A DNA stretch of 64,000 nt from Phoronis australis (lineage: Eukaryota; Phoronida; Phoronidae). Positions 1 through 13,500 of this stretch are shown one piece after another. Position 1 is the first letter of the stretch. Each line of letters opens with the position of its first letter. The notes beneath the pieces were generated by a model. It saw nothing but the letters and a program-made list of their open reading frames with translations, was not told the origin of the DNA and did not search any database. The stretch lies in the NCBI GenBank assembly GCA_002633005.1, contig NMRA01000625.1:178895-242894 (forward strand), written 5' to 3'. Position numbers and translations under genes: made by a program.

Positions 1-3000
1 CTACTAACTATTCATGTAAAGAGATTGCAATCAAAAGACGAGGCTCAAAAATACATCTATTTGTTTATCTCAAATCGTAAAACAATATTAGGTTATATGC
101 TGCCGTAAATTTAAGATGATAAACGCGTTTTTGAAATTGGAGTCATTTTTGTTCGCGCATGAGGACACTTGAGTAGGCCTACACGCATCAACACATCTCA
201 GTCACTTTGCAGAATCAGATACATGTACAACGAATTCCTCAAGGTCTTGCCTCGTTTTAAATTGGTAGTTTTCTAAGACAATTAAGTCATATGTAAAATT
301 TACAAGATCAAAAGAAAAAATAGGACATACTCTTCTGTCATCACGACCAAGAAATTAAACAGACGTCCCTGCTATTATGGATAAGTTGGCGTTATCCGAA
401 AAGAATTTGTCGCCACACTCTGTCGCGAGGGGTGCCTGACCTAATTAAAATAATTGTAATTACTTCCAGGTACAATAAAGCAACTATCTGTCCCGGAAAT
501 GATCAATTATTGTTCAATATTTCCAATTTACGCACCACAAACATCGCCCAATTAAAACAGTCACCCGCGAGTCGCTATCACCGTTTGCCAACTGCTTTAA
601 TTGAGTAGAACTGACCCGCGCTCTCATATTTATTAAAATTCTGCACAGTGGTTAAATTAAAACCGCCGCAGCGTTGTTAAGTAAAGCCATGGGTTAAGAA
701 CACTTATCTGCATGATAGAACCCACCCAGTTGAATTTCAGCATTGTCAGAGAAATTTAACACTGGTGAACAGTTTTGCACCCGTTGCGAGAACGATTTTC
801 ATATTTACTATGTAATTTATACTCAAGATACATGCCTATCGTTATTTTTCCGTCGAAAACAGGTCAAATGAAATAGAATTATAATTGATAGAACAAGAAT
901 CCAAATATTATTGGGGTATCAATAATTTCATCGTTTTTGGCTGCCATATCGGGACATAACCAGGTTTCACAACAGCACAAGTTGATTTTAAAGACACGAT
1001 ATACATATACATAATGAATTATCATGACCACAAAAGTTGTACCGTTACGTTGAAATGTAATATCGGTCCATAAAACGAGCTCTTTCAAGCGAATTCAGCA
1101 CTTCGTATTCGAGAAGTGCTGACGTGATGTTTGTTACAAGCAGCAATTGCATACTTGAGGAATACCAGTGCGCTTATTCAATCTTTCTTATTTTGGCAGG
1201 TGGTTTTTAACCGATGTACGACACACCTAATTTAAGTATAAAAATTTCAATAATTCCCAATTAGCGACGTCCGCGAATGCGCGTACATATAATCTTGCAC
1301 ATTGAACCAAAACAAACACGTTTAGGTGACACGTGATAGCTGTACGACACGGGGTACCACTTGTTAAGCCAACTGTCCAATCGCAACCAACATACCTTTG
1401 CCGTAAAAGGAATGCTCTAAAATAGATACGACTACGCAAGTTGAAAAGACCAGCCGGTAACCCGAGATACGCCGAGACGTTAATTCGGGACAGCTGGCCT
1501 ATTATTTCAAAAATATGCACACAACACGGTTGACCGTGCTATTCTCTTCTCATCTGACAGTGATGGGTTTTGAAAGGTCTTTCAGTCTTTCACGTGTGCC
1601 TAAAAAGAGGAATCGGGTGTTGAAGCCATCAAAAATGACACAGACGTACACGCGTCGCGAGTAAACAACATGCGCCCAATAGCGGTAGGTATAAGGAAAT
1701 TCCATATGGAAACTACGCCGTGTGGTCCCGAGGGCAGAAGCAGATAAAGGGGATGGCCATGTGTTGATGTGCTGCGATTAAAGCTACAGTATTTAGAGAT
1801 TGAATAATGCTATGTATATACAGTCCGAACTAATAGGTTTTCTTAAAAAATATTTTGCTCAAGTGTTTCGCACATGGGCGCAAACACAAGCATCAAAGGA
1901 TTAAATCGTTTATGAATAGACGTTATTCAAGAAAAACTAAAAAAAAATATACTAAGGTACTATAACACGTGTTGCAGACCTGCTACTATCGTCGCAGGCC
2001 GTCGTTACTTAATTTCATTTTTAATTTAAGTCCCCTCACTCTCAACAAAAAATAATTTCATAAGCTCAAGTAACTTTAAATTTGCGTTCGACTAAAGTGT
2101 CAGCTCGGTTGTGGTTATCATTGTACAAAGAATCACGTACACATGGTGGCCTCAATAATTTCAACCGGCACACTTAAAAAATGTTGCGCGCATTTTAGCC
2201 AAATGAGTATGGCAGCAGTGAAGCTGCGCCTGTCGGATACTTTCGATTAAGAGCATGCGCCCTTATTCCAAAGCGACATTCACCGGTGCATATACATACA
2301 CAGTAAGTGAGAAATACACGCACGATACGTATTTTCATGAAGCAAAGTTGAGTGTTAGCGCGCCCTCAAATTCGTCAGTGGCAACAGTGAAGGAGTATTT
2401 AAGGAACACACTTTCCATGATAAACTGATACCTAAAGTGGTTCTAGTGGCACATGAAACACCAATTTAGTGTTTAAGTAAAAACGAAGTCGAATCTTCAT
2501 AACGGACTGTCTTACATGGAACAAAAAACAATAGCCACTTGCCGGGGTCTACGTGACTAGTTTGATGCCTGTCAAAATGGAGGTAACCTATAAGTGACTT
2601 ATTACTAAGAAAAATCTACTTTTGGAGGTGTCAATTAAAATTCTTTGCAGAATCAGTCAGCGCACTATTTCTGTGTATAAAAGTCTCAGACATTTCCAAA
2701 ACCTTCAAACCGCTCATAAAATAGTCGTGTTTCAAGCAGTCGGCGCACGACTTAAAACCAGACTATAACTCACCCACCTTTGGCCGTCAAAAAACTAATG
2801 ATTTATAGCACTTTAATTGCCACTATAAAACTGGAATCAACGTAATTGTTCCTTCCTCATTTGAGGACTTTGATCGGGCTCCTTCATAATTGACAGTTCC
2901 GGGCAGGCTGGATGTTATGCTCTGTGCATAAAATGACACGCCGTGAAGCCAACTTATCGAGTCTGATCTCACGCAATAACCACCTGCTAGTCCTTGCCAA

Positions 3001-4100
3001 GCCCTCTGATTCGAGTAAGGAACAATTTAAGTCTAGTTTATAGCGCAAAGTGCACTAAATCAAATGTTATTTTGTTGAAGCCAGGTTTATAGCCGCTTTG
3101 AAGCTGCGTTTCGACTCGTTTAGCTACAATCTAAAAAGAAAATCGAATTAGGTCTTTTGCTCCCATAAAATCGGTCCTTTAATATTCAGTTTCCGCAGTC
3201 AACTCACGTCACATGCAAGGTACACATGCGTCGTTACCGAATTAGCAATTTTAGGGTTGGCAAACCAAAATAAACTAAGAAACGTTTTCTCGAGTCGCTG
3301 ATACTTTCGACTGGTAACGAAAATACTGTCACCGTAAGGAATATTATGCGACCGATTTTGACAGTAAAATGCCCGACTCGAGTTTCATTTTTAACCTGCT
3401 TAACAGCACGAAATGCACCTTGAACACTATAAATCACTTGACCCTTCGCAAAAAACACTAAAAATATTCTTTGATATATCCGGTGAGCTAGCGAAATACG
3501 AAAAGCTGTAGAACATTCCACGCATATTACAGTGGGATATTGGAAGATCCGTGTATAAGTACGCATGCTGAAACAACCGTCCCAGTTTTAAATCAAATAA
3601 TTTTGATGTGAACCACATCCATAATTATGGAAGTATTTCAAGAGGAGAAATGTCTTCCTCTCCGAAGTTTCTTAAGCACTTGATTCACTCTTGGGGCTCA
3701 GTCAGGTTAACCCTCCTGAATATTTGATAGTTCTTTCCATGATGACTTCCAGCTTACAGACCAATCAGGTATCCGACCAGTTGATGTCTGGTGTTCAGGG
3801 GAGAAAACTGATTCTCAAAATGCGGGCACGTTATACCAGACTTTTTATTACCTGTAATTCTTATGGTATTTAACATTTCCTCGAAGTAAAATGTTCGAAG
3901 TTTCACTGAGACTGGTACTCCCAATGAAAGGCCATCAACATTTCAACTAAAAAAATTACCCACGCTTCTCTGTTATGAGTACAACCAGGAGCTAGACTTC
4001 ACCATCATCAAACGGTTGTCAAAAGAAGTGATCCACTAGATTCTCAGAGAAGTTGAAAGCAAACTAGAACTGTTATGGATTGTAGAATACTAAATAAAAC
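1..4100. other. Non-coding spacer without a recognisable gene
   Basis: No reading frame here resembles a known protein and the longest open stretches lack splice structure. Bases 1-3,650 contain none of the repeat families that crowd the rest of the window. They hold many short homeodomain-type motifs (TAATTA, CAATTA) and ATTGTT-like motifs. This could be regulatory DNA of a gene outside the window, but that is inference. From about 3,650 the sequence looks like the 3' flank of VPS33A. Confidence 0.5.
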
Positions 4101-4111
4101 TATAGGAAGCA

Positions 4112-4117
4112 TTTATT
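4112..4117 (-). promoter_or_regulatory. Possible polyadenylation signal of VPS33A
   Basis: An AATAAA hexamer on the minus strand lies about 450 bases downstream of the VPS33A stop codon. Other A/T hexamers are nearby, so this is only a candidate. Confidence 0.3.
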
Positions 4118-4567
4118 TACATCAATAAAATCAAAGATGCAAGAACAATGCAGGACATAAACAATTTATACAAATAACAAGATTGCCTTGAAAAGTAAAC
4201 TATCCACTGTGGTAGTTTCTATAGGAGCAAATCCATGCGTGCATACTGTCAGGAAAATCAAAAACATTTGAGACATCATCTAATTCCATTTAGGTTTATG
4301 TCGCAGCCAAGTCACTTATTCAAAATACTCACTAGACAGGAAGCTTTTGTAATTGCACACAGAGGCAGTGGGTTATCCATCAAGATTTTTTTTCCAAAAT
4401 CGCCTTAAATTAACCTTTCCCGAGTAATTCTGTTTAGCCAAATATATACAAATAGACAACAGTGCACTCTATTTGTCCCAAGTTTCCCATCAAGTGTGAA
4501 CGTGTGTATAAGATGAAAGTTTCAAAATTCTCACTGCAGAAGATCTCCTTCTAAAGTACCGCCCCTC

Positions 4568-7500
4568 TCAGAAGGGGTTGATCGGCTTAGGTTCAAGTTT
4601 ATCACAGAGTCCATTAAGCCAGGACGATCCATTAATGATCTTCGTGGTGGCAATGATGTAGTCTGTTGGACCTGGAATACAAGATGATACAATGATGTAG
4701 TCTGTTGGACCTGGAATACAAAATGATAGAATGATGTAGTCTGTTGGGCCTGTAATACAAGATGATACAATGATGTAGCCTGTTGGACCTGAAATGCAAG
4801 ATAAAACAATGATGTAGTCTGTTAGATTTGGAATACAAGATGACTGCTGCACAATGTTTGTTTTAAATAACGCTTTGTTAAAATGCACTTTTTGACAAAA
4901 GGTGGAATTGTCATTCTACTCAAAAAGTAGCAAACATTCCTACAGACTCATACACTTGAAATAAAACACCATCTTGAAAAAAAATTCTTTCCTTACCTTT
5001 GACAATAGGCTAAAAAATTACAATACACTAGTTTGAAAAGGGCCTACACTACTAATCCTTGTTCTGCCAAGCTAATCATTTTGAGAGCTCTCTTGATATA
5101 AAGAACATCAGGATATTCAAATTGGAATTTTGCAGTAACTGATCACTTGTATTATAAACTTGATCAATAAAACAAGCATAATGATGCAAACTGCTTTCAA
5201 TTGTACATCGATGATAACGATTAAGTAAAAATCAAATATCCAAATGGCATCTAGTGACTCCTCATATTCATCCATCACCACAGTCCACAAATACGCAATA
5301 GACATTGGAACCTTAGTGAGTTTCCACACATTGGGATAATTATTAATCCCCATTTCCGTTATAAGAGTGGATGGATGCTTGTCACACACACCTAGACAGG
5401 ATACTAGTTCATCAGGGAATCGGTATTCCTTTACTCAACACAGTGGACTGACACAACATAGGTGAAGTGCCCAACTCAAGGAGGCGACTGCGGGCCAAAA
5501 ATTAATTCATGGAATCTCTCAAAAATCCACACTAATCACTCAGCCACATAGCCATTGAGATGTAGACATTTAGAAACTTTTTAAAATTTATAACTAATAA
5601 TTTATCTGACTTTTTGTCTTAGGTGAACTTGCGGACCAAACATGGACAAAGCAACTAACCGAAGCCACCTACCGTCTTCTTGTTGAGAGAGAAACCTTAA
5701 TGCAGCAATCTCTGCATACGTGACACCACCAAGGAAGACTACTAGCGTCACCTTCTGGTCACCCATACTAGACATGGAGGAAGTAATAGAACTTCCTGAA
5801 AAATAACAACCAGAATATTACTGTCAATTACAGTTACTGTTAACCCACATCTTGGCACATATTTGCTTTTCCAAACCAACATCATCGATTTCTTACAATT
5901 TAACACACAGCTTGGAATTCCACGGGAAGGCCACATACAGCCTTGGCAACTGAAAGTAACCAACCGCCGTGACAACCAACTTAACAGGCCAGATCTGAAG
6001 CAATAATGATGTGTCAATTCTTCACTAGCCTAAACATCATTTCTGATCTGAGTGAACAACAAGATAACACTAATTTCATAAGAATAAGTGACCTACATCG
6101 AAATTTGTTTTTTGACAAGGTTTACTGCATCCCTTTGCTTAATACCATTTTCATTAAGGAAATCCAAAAAACTAAAAAATGAATTGAAACATGGGGGCCC
6201 CTGTGCTGAAATTTGAAGAAAACTAGTAGACAGAAGAAGTTGACATGGAACATCTTACAGACGTACATAAATACATATCAACAGGTGGCGCTTGCACAAC
6301 TCCTTAACATCAGAAGACCAAACACAACAAACAGAACTGTTGAAGATGTGCAGTAACTTTAAAGGGCCCAATGAGAACATAAAATCTGCAAGGTCATTTA
6401 TTGATGTCTGATCTTCAGGATGTCCTCGCTGGTACAACAAGTTTTCTTGAAAGCATTTTCCTTACGTCTTTTCCGTAGACCCACAGGAATCTTCTGAACC
6501 TCAGATATCGTTGGTCCCGGTAAAAAGGTCAACATCTCAGAAATACTTCTCCAGTTGTTTTTAGCCAGGAGCTGGGCAAGACGAACGCTAATGGGGGCAT
6601 AGCCACTGAACACGTAAGCGACATCTGATGGGTTCTGCAAAATATGCCCATCACACAGAAAGGGATCTGGTAATTCAACTTATCACACTTCACACTAAGT
6701 TTGTGTAATGTACAGTAAAAATACAAAGCCTAGAAAAGTAGTGTAACAGTGGCTTCATTGAACAATATTGAAGAAAATCAGTCACAGTGAAATTAGTTGA
6801 TAGCCCCACACGCAAAATTGAAACATCGTAAAAATTAATCCTAAAAGGAATTTGGAGAATCTTGCATAACACATACATTAGTATCCTTCAGTTTCACGTA
6901 AATCCAATAAGCCATTTCTGAGATATGATGTTCCGAAGTTTGCCATAACTTTCCGTTCAGCAGTGTCCGATCCTCTGCTGTAGGTACTCACCTGTTCATT
7001 CACATCTTCCACAATGAGGTTTAATGTCTTCAGCAACGTTGTGTAGGTTTTATGCACACCCTGTACTCTAAGTAGCCCTGCCTTCTCTAAGTTGACCAAT
7101 GTAATCATATGTTCAAAGCCATAAGTCTGTAAAGAAAACATTACAGTCACAGAACAGTAGTGTCGCTTAGGTTGTGCACACTCTGTACTCTAAGCAACCC
7201 TGCCTTCTTCATACAGACACTGTGCGAATTCACTTGTGCACTCAGATGCCACAGAGTAAAAACCACTCATCAAAAGTTGCAGAAGGTCTGGTACACATTG
7301 CAATAGACATGCGCAGGTCGCTCATTAGGGCCCATGGCACTGATCACATAAACCATTATTATTCTTTATTAATGTATAATTAAAATTAAAACAGAGCTGA
7401 AGAGCTAGAGACCTGAGTCGGTCAAGGCTCTAGCAGTGTGCCTCAGTGGGACTGAAACCCACGACCTTGAGTAAAGGAAGCGGCCACACTTCCTCCTCTA

Positions 7501-10500
7501 AAACCTCTCAAGTTTACAGTCGACATTTTTGTTTAAGATAATGTCGCGTACATGTAACAAAGCTAGTTGTATTTTAATGTACAAGTATGTAAGCTGTAGG
7601 TGTATCCAGGCAACCAGTGATAACATAAACCATTAGTGATACCTCGTCCTTCAACTTGTTTGAGTAATGCTGCTCACCTGAATAATTTCTCTTTTGTAAT
7701 AGTCCAACACCTTTTGTTTAAAGCCAGTATTGCACACACACTGTAGACAGAGCAGCCGTAGCACCTGGCAAGACCATGAAACAAAACAGTAAATTACAAC
7801 CAATGTAAGGATTAGTTTCTGAACACAAAATGCAATAAAGTTTTATCGACTCGACAATCCTTTTACATGATGGACCATGCAAACAGTCAGACATTTGTCT
7901 TTAGAAACTTTTCAGTTTTCAGACTTCGGCAATTCTCAGAAGATTTTAGTTTTTATTTAGTGTATACGTCAAGACCAGGCAAAAAAAATTAATAATTTCA
8001 GACATGACTACTTGAAGCTTAAGCACAATTTTGAACAAAAGTAGCAAAGTTCCAGAGAAAACTATTTCAACCAGTAATCCAAGCATAAATTTTTTTCTTT
8101 TTTTTCAATTCGACAAAACTCTGCAAGTGCAATATCAATTTTACATTGCTTTTTCCTGCAGGAATTCTGTCTGAAAGGAAATTATAGTTAAAAAATGCAT
8201 TATTATAAAGTTTGCTGAAAAATGAGAAGAAAGCCTGTACAAAATAAAGTTTCACCTTTATCAAGGGTTCCTGCCTTGCTATGCAATCTTCTATGAAAGG
8301 ACTGGCTTTATCTGTATCTATTGCATTAATGAATTCTGAAACAAAAACAAGCTTTACAAGCTCAACAGCATATTCACACAAAATGTCTCCAATCTTCAAC
8401 ACATTATTAGGAATAGTGGAGTGACAAATTTTACCACAACTATACGTTACAGTAAAAATTCTTCAGTTTGGTACAAAATATGGTGGACAGGTGAAATTTC
8501 CTTTTGTTAAATTTCTAAACAAAAATAACTTTTCAAGAAATTTCTTTTGCCTTCATCTTGGTTTGTATAGCATAACTATTACCAAATAACAGTTGGTAAC
8601 ATTTTGAGCATTTGCAACAATGTGGTAAGCCTCGGATAGAAATTTGTCAACTTTAGCAATTATTTTGCCCCAAATTGAAATACCATTAACATAAGAACTT
8701 TGAGCATATGCAGCAGCACAGCAGTAAGACTTCAAAGCTATTCCAGAAAGCTTTTGTCCAAATTTGATTTTTACTGCAGGAATCCAACCAACCCGTAGTA
8801 TTCAGTGGCTGAAACTTTTGTCTATCGATTATGATTATTCACTGGACCTTTAGCATCGGCATTCATAAGATATCTTAAACATTCAAGCAACTCTGCAACC
8901 TTTCTAAGTCAGTGATTGAAGCGCAAAGAAGAGGTGAAACTATTCACAATCATGACTCAACAGAGAACCCTATACAATCAGCTACTTCGTCATCCCCGAT
9001 ATTAAATATGGCGCACTTTCAACATAGACGTCCCACATCACATCTGACGCAAACAAGTCAAGATATTTTTGAAATTCATCCTGGTACGGGAATTGGGGAT
9101 AGTTGGGCCTATAAAAGATCTTAAACCCAGCCGCAGAGCGTCTAAAGCCGCGCACCGTACCAGTGACTGCTGGCAATTCATTGGAGACACAACTTTAACA
9201 TCCTTCGCCGCAGAGATAATAACTCTTGGACTGTCTCCGGTGAGTCCATTCATTCTTGAATGATGTTTAGGTAAAAACAATATAGTTTGAATCATAGCAT
9301 CGGCATTCAGAAGATATCTTAAATATTCAAGTACATTAACAATACAGTTTGAATCATAACTTTTACTATGGAAAGTGCTTGGTATAAATGCATGTGGCGA
9401 GCCCATAAAGTTGTACAACACATGCCTTTGAAATAGATAACAACACTACGATAGCATGTCAGTCATACCTTGCTGGCATCTAAGACATTCCATGAAATCT
9501 TCAGAATCTGTCACTTCCTTTATGAGTTCAGCTATTGATGTGTCTGCAATCAAACACGACGCTATCACATATAGATGAAAACCACAGAAAATATACACTT
9601 TGGGTGGGGGGGGGGTAACTAGTCCGTTAGTGGCTTAGAGTTTTGTTGCTGGTTGTAAATCATGCGTGTCATTCACACACAATGGACGTTTTGAGACAAT
9701 GCAAGGTCAGTGAAAGTAGTTCTTTGTGCATCCTGCTCTTAGTCATACAACTGTTCCAGTTGGACTGTGTAACTAAACACAGCTTATCAAAGGATTTATG
9801 GTCCTGGCTGAGAAGACACTCATTTTATTACCCCTGTGCATTCTGAATACCTGAGCCCCACCCAGTGGTCATGGGCACTGTGATACTATCAATTCTCCTA
9901 AAGACACAGCTCTCTCCAGTAAAGATATTTGATTGCTTTTGAAACACATGATGGCACCTACGTGTGGCTAGGGAGGCCTTGGCTGCCTGCATATGAGGAA
10001 GTTTGGAGACAAACTGTTTGATTTCACCCACCGTCTTCGCACTGTGACGCTCCTACAAAATGGATTAACATAAATGTGCAACACCCAATTTATGACATCC
10101 ACATATTAAGGTTTAACAGTATGCGCCTATATTGAAACACTTGTCGTAAAGCATTTTGAGAAAAAACATGCCATTACGAATGCAAGAGCATAGTCCTAAG
10201 TATGCTCATAGACAGTTACTGTAATTAATTGTCGACTTATCAACTTATCATACAAGTTGAAAGCAGGCTATTTATCTCTAAAGACACACTTTGCACACAC
10301 TTTTGTGCATGTTCTCCACACAGCAGTCGATTAACAGTAGGGGGTCATTTCAGACATTTGTCAACTCACTGTTAATTCATAACACAGTGCAAACAAAACT
10401 TCGTGGCATTCCCCTGAGCAATAGATTTAAATGTTTGCAGAACTAAACTTTTCACTTACATCAAACTGGGCAGTAATGAACTTGGCCCGTTTACTCAAAA

Positions 10501-13500
10501 CTGGGCCAACGGCGTTGAAATTTTTGTCCCTTAACTCTGCGTACAATTCCTCGCTTGAATTTAAAATAAACTTTTTGGGCTCCGTCGGAACTTCAGCTGG
10601 CCCGCCTTGATTGTTACTGGACACAAATTTCTCTGCTGGAAGTTTGACGCCATCTATAACAGGAAACAAGTAAATGTGAAACAAATATTAGTCACTTTCA
10701 TAACCTCATTATATTCACGAATATGTATGAGACGAAAGAGCAAATCTTTGTGGAATCTCCACTACACAGGCACACGCATAGTTTTTTTTTTCCAAGCAAA
10801 TTAACAGATAGAATTACAGACAGGATTCAATGCAGATGATTAGCTGTGTTTGTATGAACATGAAATTAAGTACCTCAAAACCCAAACTCATGGAAAACAA
10901 AATTACAACTGACACTAAATAAAATGGAATAATGAAAAGTACCACACATGGCCAGCTTGCATGGATCGTCAATGTGAAAAAATCTCACAATTTTCAAGAA
11001 AAACCTTACTTTAATTTTCCATTAAAATCAGTTACATGTCAACTTACTGTTTTGTATTCCGAAGAGTTCGTCTATCAAACCTTCGTATGTAAGCTGTGAC
11101 AGCAGTGGAGTTAGCAGATCTACGGAGCGATCAAGAATGAGAAGAGAGTCTATCTGTGGCGTGATCTGGGGGTCACACGTACTCCCAGCCAGCTCGCGCC
11201 GCATACGCAGCAGCATGTCCGTCACGTGCTGCAAATAAGAAACATAACATCATTGCTTCAACAGTGTCAAGGTACAGTAGGTCTTTTTACAGACCACAGA
11301 ACTTCCAAACAAGACACCTGTAACATACCACTGCATCATACCAGTACATTTTATGTCTGGCTATCACAATAGGCAGTGTGAAAAGGTAATGCCCATACAT
11401 CTGGAGGGTGGCGAGAGCTGACCAACCACCTCACCAGGTTGATCTACCCACAGCTGTCTCCCAGCCATTCTGGCGTAGCACATTCAAAAAAATATTTATG
11501 AACTACACTATGCTATACTTAAGCATGCTGAATTAATAAAACTGATTTTCTTCCCACAAGAAAAGTATAAAAGTACAAAATAAACAATAATTTCATTTTA
11601 AAAAAGATGGACAACAAACTGGACACTCTCACACAGTAGCATGTTTTGTTATGTGAATGTCCATGCTAAATAAACTAGCTATTACCTTGGCACAGTCACC
11701 TTTGCCATGAATTGAAGGAATGATACCATAGAGTGCTTGAAGAGTCATCAGAGACTTTGCCACTTGATGCATAGATGTGAAGTCATTCTCCACATAACAC
11801 TCCTGAAGAGACAAACATTCAGCTGCCGCACCCTTTATCGATGTGAAGTTAAAACAGAACAATGCCCTAGTCGAAAGGGCCATGCGGTTTTTAACTTCCA
11901 AATCAATGAAGGTTATATTGTGTGGTAAATCAAACTTGTGTGATAATGTGGTTAAAACAAACAGCAGGGGTCCATTTCATGATCGTGGCCTCTTAAAACT
12001 TTTAAGACTTTTTAAGTCTTTTCTGTCTTAAAAGACAGAAATTTCATTTTATGCTCCCACTCCAGAATTGCCGAATAACAGTTTATCCAAGAAAACATGA
12101 GTTCACCACCGCCTAGAAATAAGTTATAAAAATTATCTCAGTAACTAGCAGTCATGTGTACATCTTCAGTGACCTTGCACTTCTGCTCGAGGGAGATTTA
12201 ATTAAGAATTATTAGTTTTAGAAACAGTACTGTTGTGCGGAACGTAAGACCAAATCTCTTTGTTGTGTCATTAAAAGGCTTAAAAGTTACTTTTCAAGAA
12301 ACGGACCCCAGCAATTTTTGTTTGTTCCAAAATCAACCACTTAACTTTACAATTTTAAACAACACAAGTGAGCTCAGAAATATCCGAAGCTTCAGTCATT
12401 AAATACTTGCGTATAATATTACACGAACATGCCATCAGCTAGGATCACAAAATCAGATACACCCCGATAACTATCTTCAGTTGCAGTAAGTGATCTAAAT
12501 CAAAACCATTTGGTCAAAGATGGGTAAATAGCAACGTTTTCAAAGATAAAGACTAATTGGTCCATCTTTAAGCTGCCCATATATTATGCATTTGAAAAAG
12601 TTCTAAGTTAACTAATTCATTGCCAACAGCTACAGAAGTTCTACAATGTTAACTTTGTTTATTCTGCTCCAGGGTAATTACAAAAATACATATTGATAAT
12701 GAAACTTAATATATAAACCAAACAAAAAGTGAATAAAATTCTGCAAGACTACTGTAACAACTTACTCCAAACAAAATGCTTGAGGACCCAATATATCCTT
12801 TATTTTGTGGGTAAAATTTTAAAATAAATGTTGACATATCTATCGGGTTTAAACCATGAAACACGCGAAGGTTTACCCCAGTGCTTTTATCACTGCGCCA
12901 TGGAAAACCGTTTACGTTTTAGACTTCTTATCGGCCAATCAGTTGACAGGTTTGCAGGTCATCATCTGTATTTGAACACTTCAGTTGGGCATATGTAATT
13001 ATTCTACTTATTAAAGTTCAATAGTTAATCAAAATGTGTTATACAAATTTCCAATCTTTATCAAATTAGTACAAAAGTGCCCTGTCCGTGGGACACCTTG
13101 TCATATAGATTTGGATGTACTTGACTGTTTGAAATGCACGGTGACCCATTATAAACATACCAAAGCAACAACATTTGTGTTTAATTGCCAAACCAGCCTC
13201 CCGTTTAGTAACGCTAGGACCTCGCTAAAAAGCAAGACTTCGCGAAATTACGGGAGATATTGCCCTGCATTTTAAATGAGAACACGTGACTTTGACTAGG
13301 TTTTAGCTAGGTCCTAGCGTAGGTCCTAGCGTCTACTGAAAGCATGCCATCCTTGTTACAGACATTTAGTCACGTTACTGACCCTGAATGAGTTCTCCAT
13401 TTCCATTGATAGTAGATCATTGTCAAAGGGAATGAACTCTAGAGCATACTCGTCAACATTCATAAATGTGCCATAGACGCCTAATTCCTGGAATGAAAGT

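Noticed and set aside
3234-3618. Overlapping minus-strand open frames of 63 and 110 codons
   Set aside because: No family resemblance, no splice structure, and the two frames overlap; treated as chance openings.
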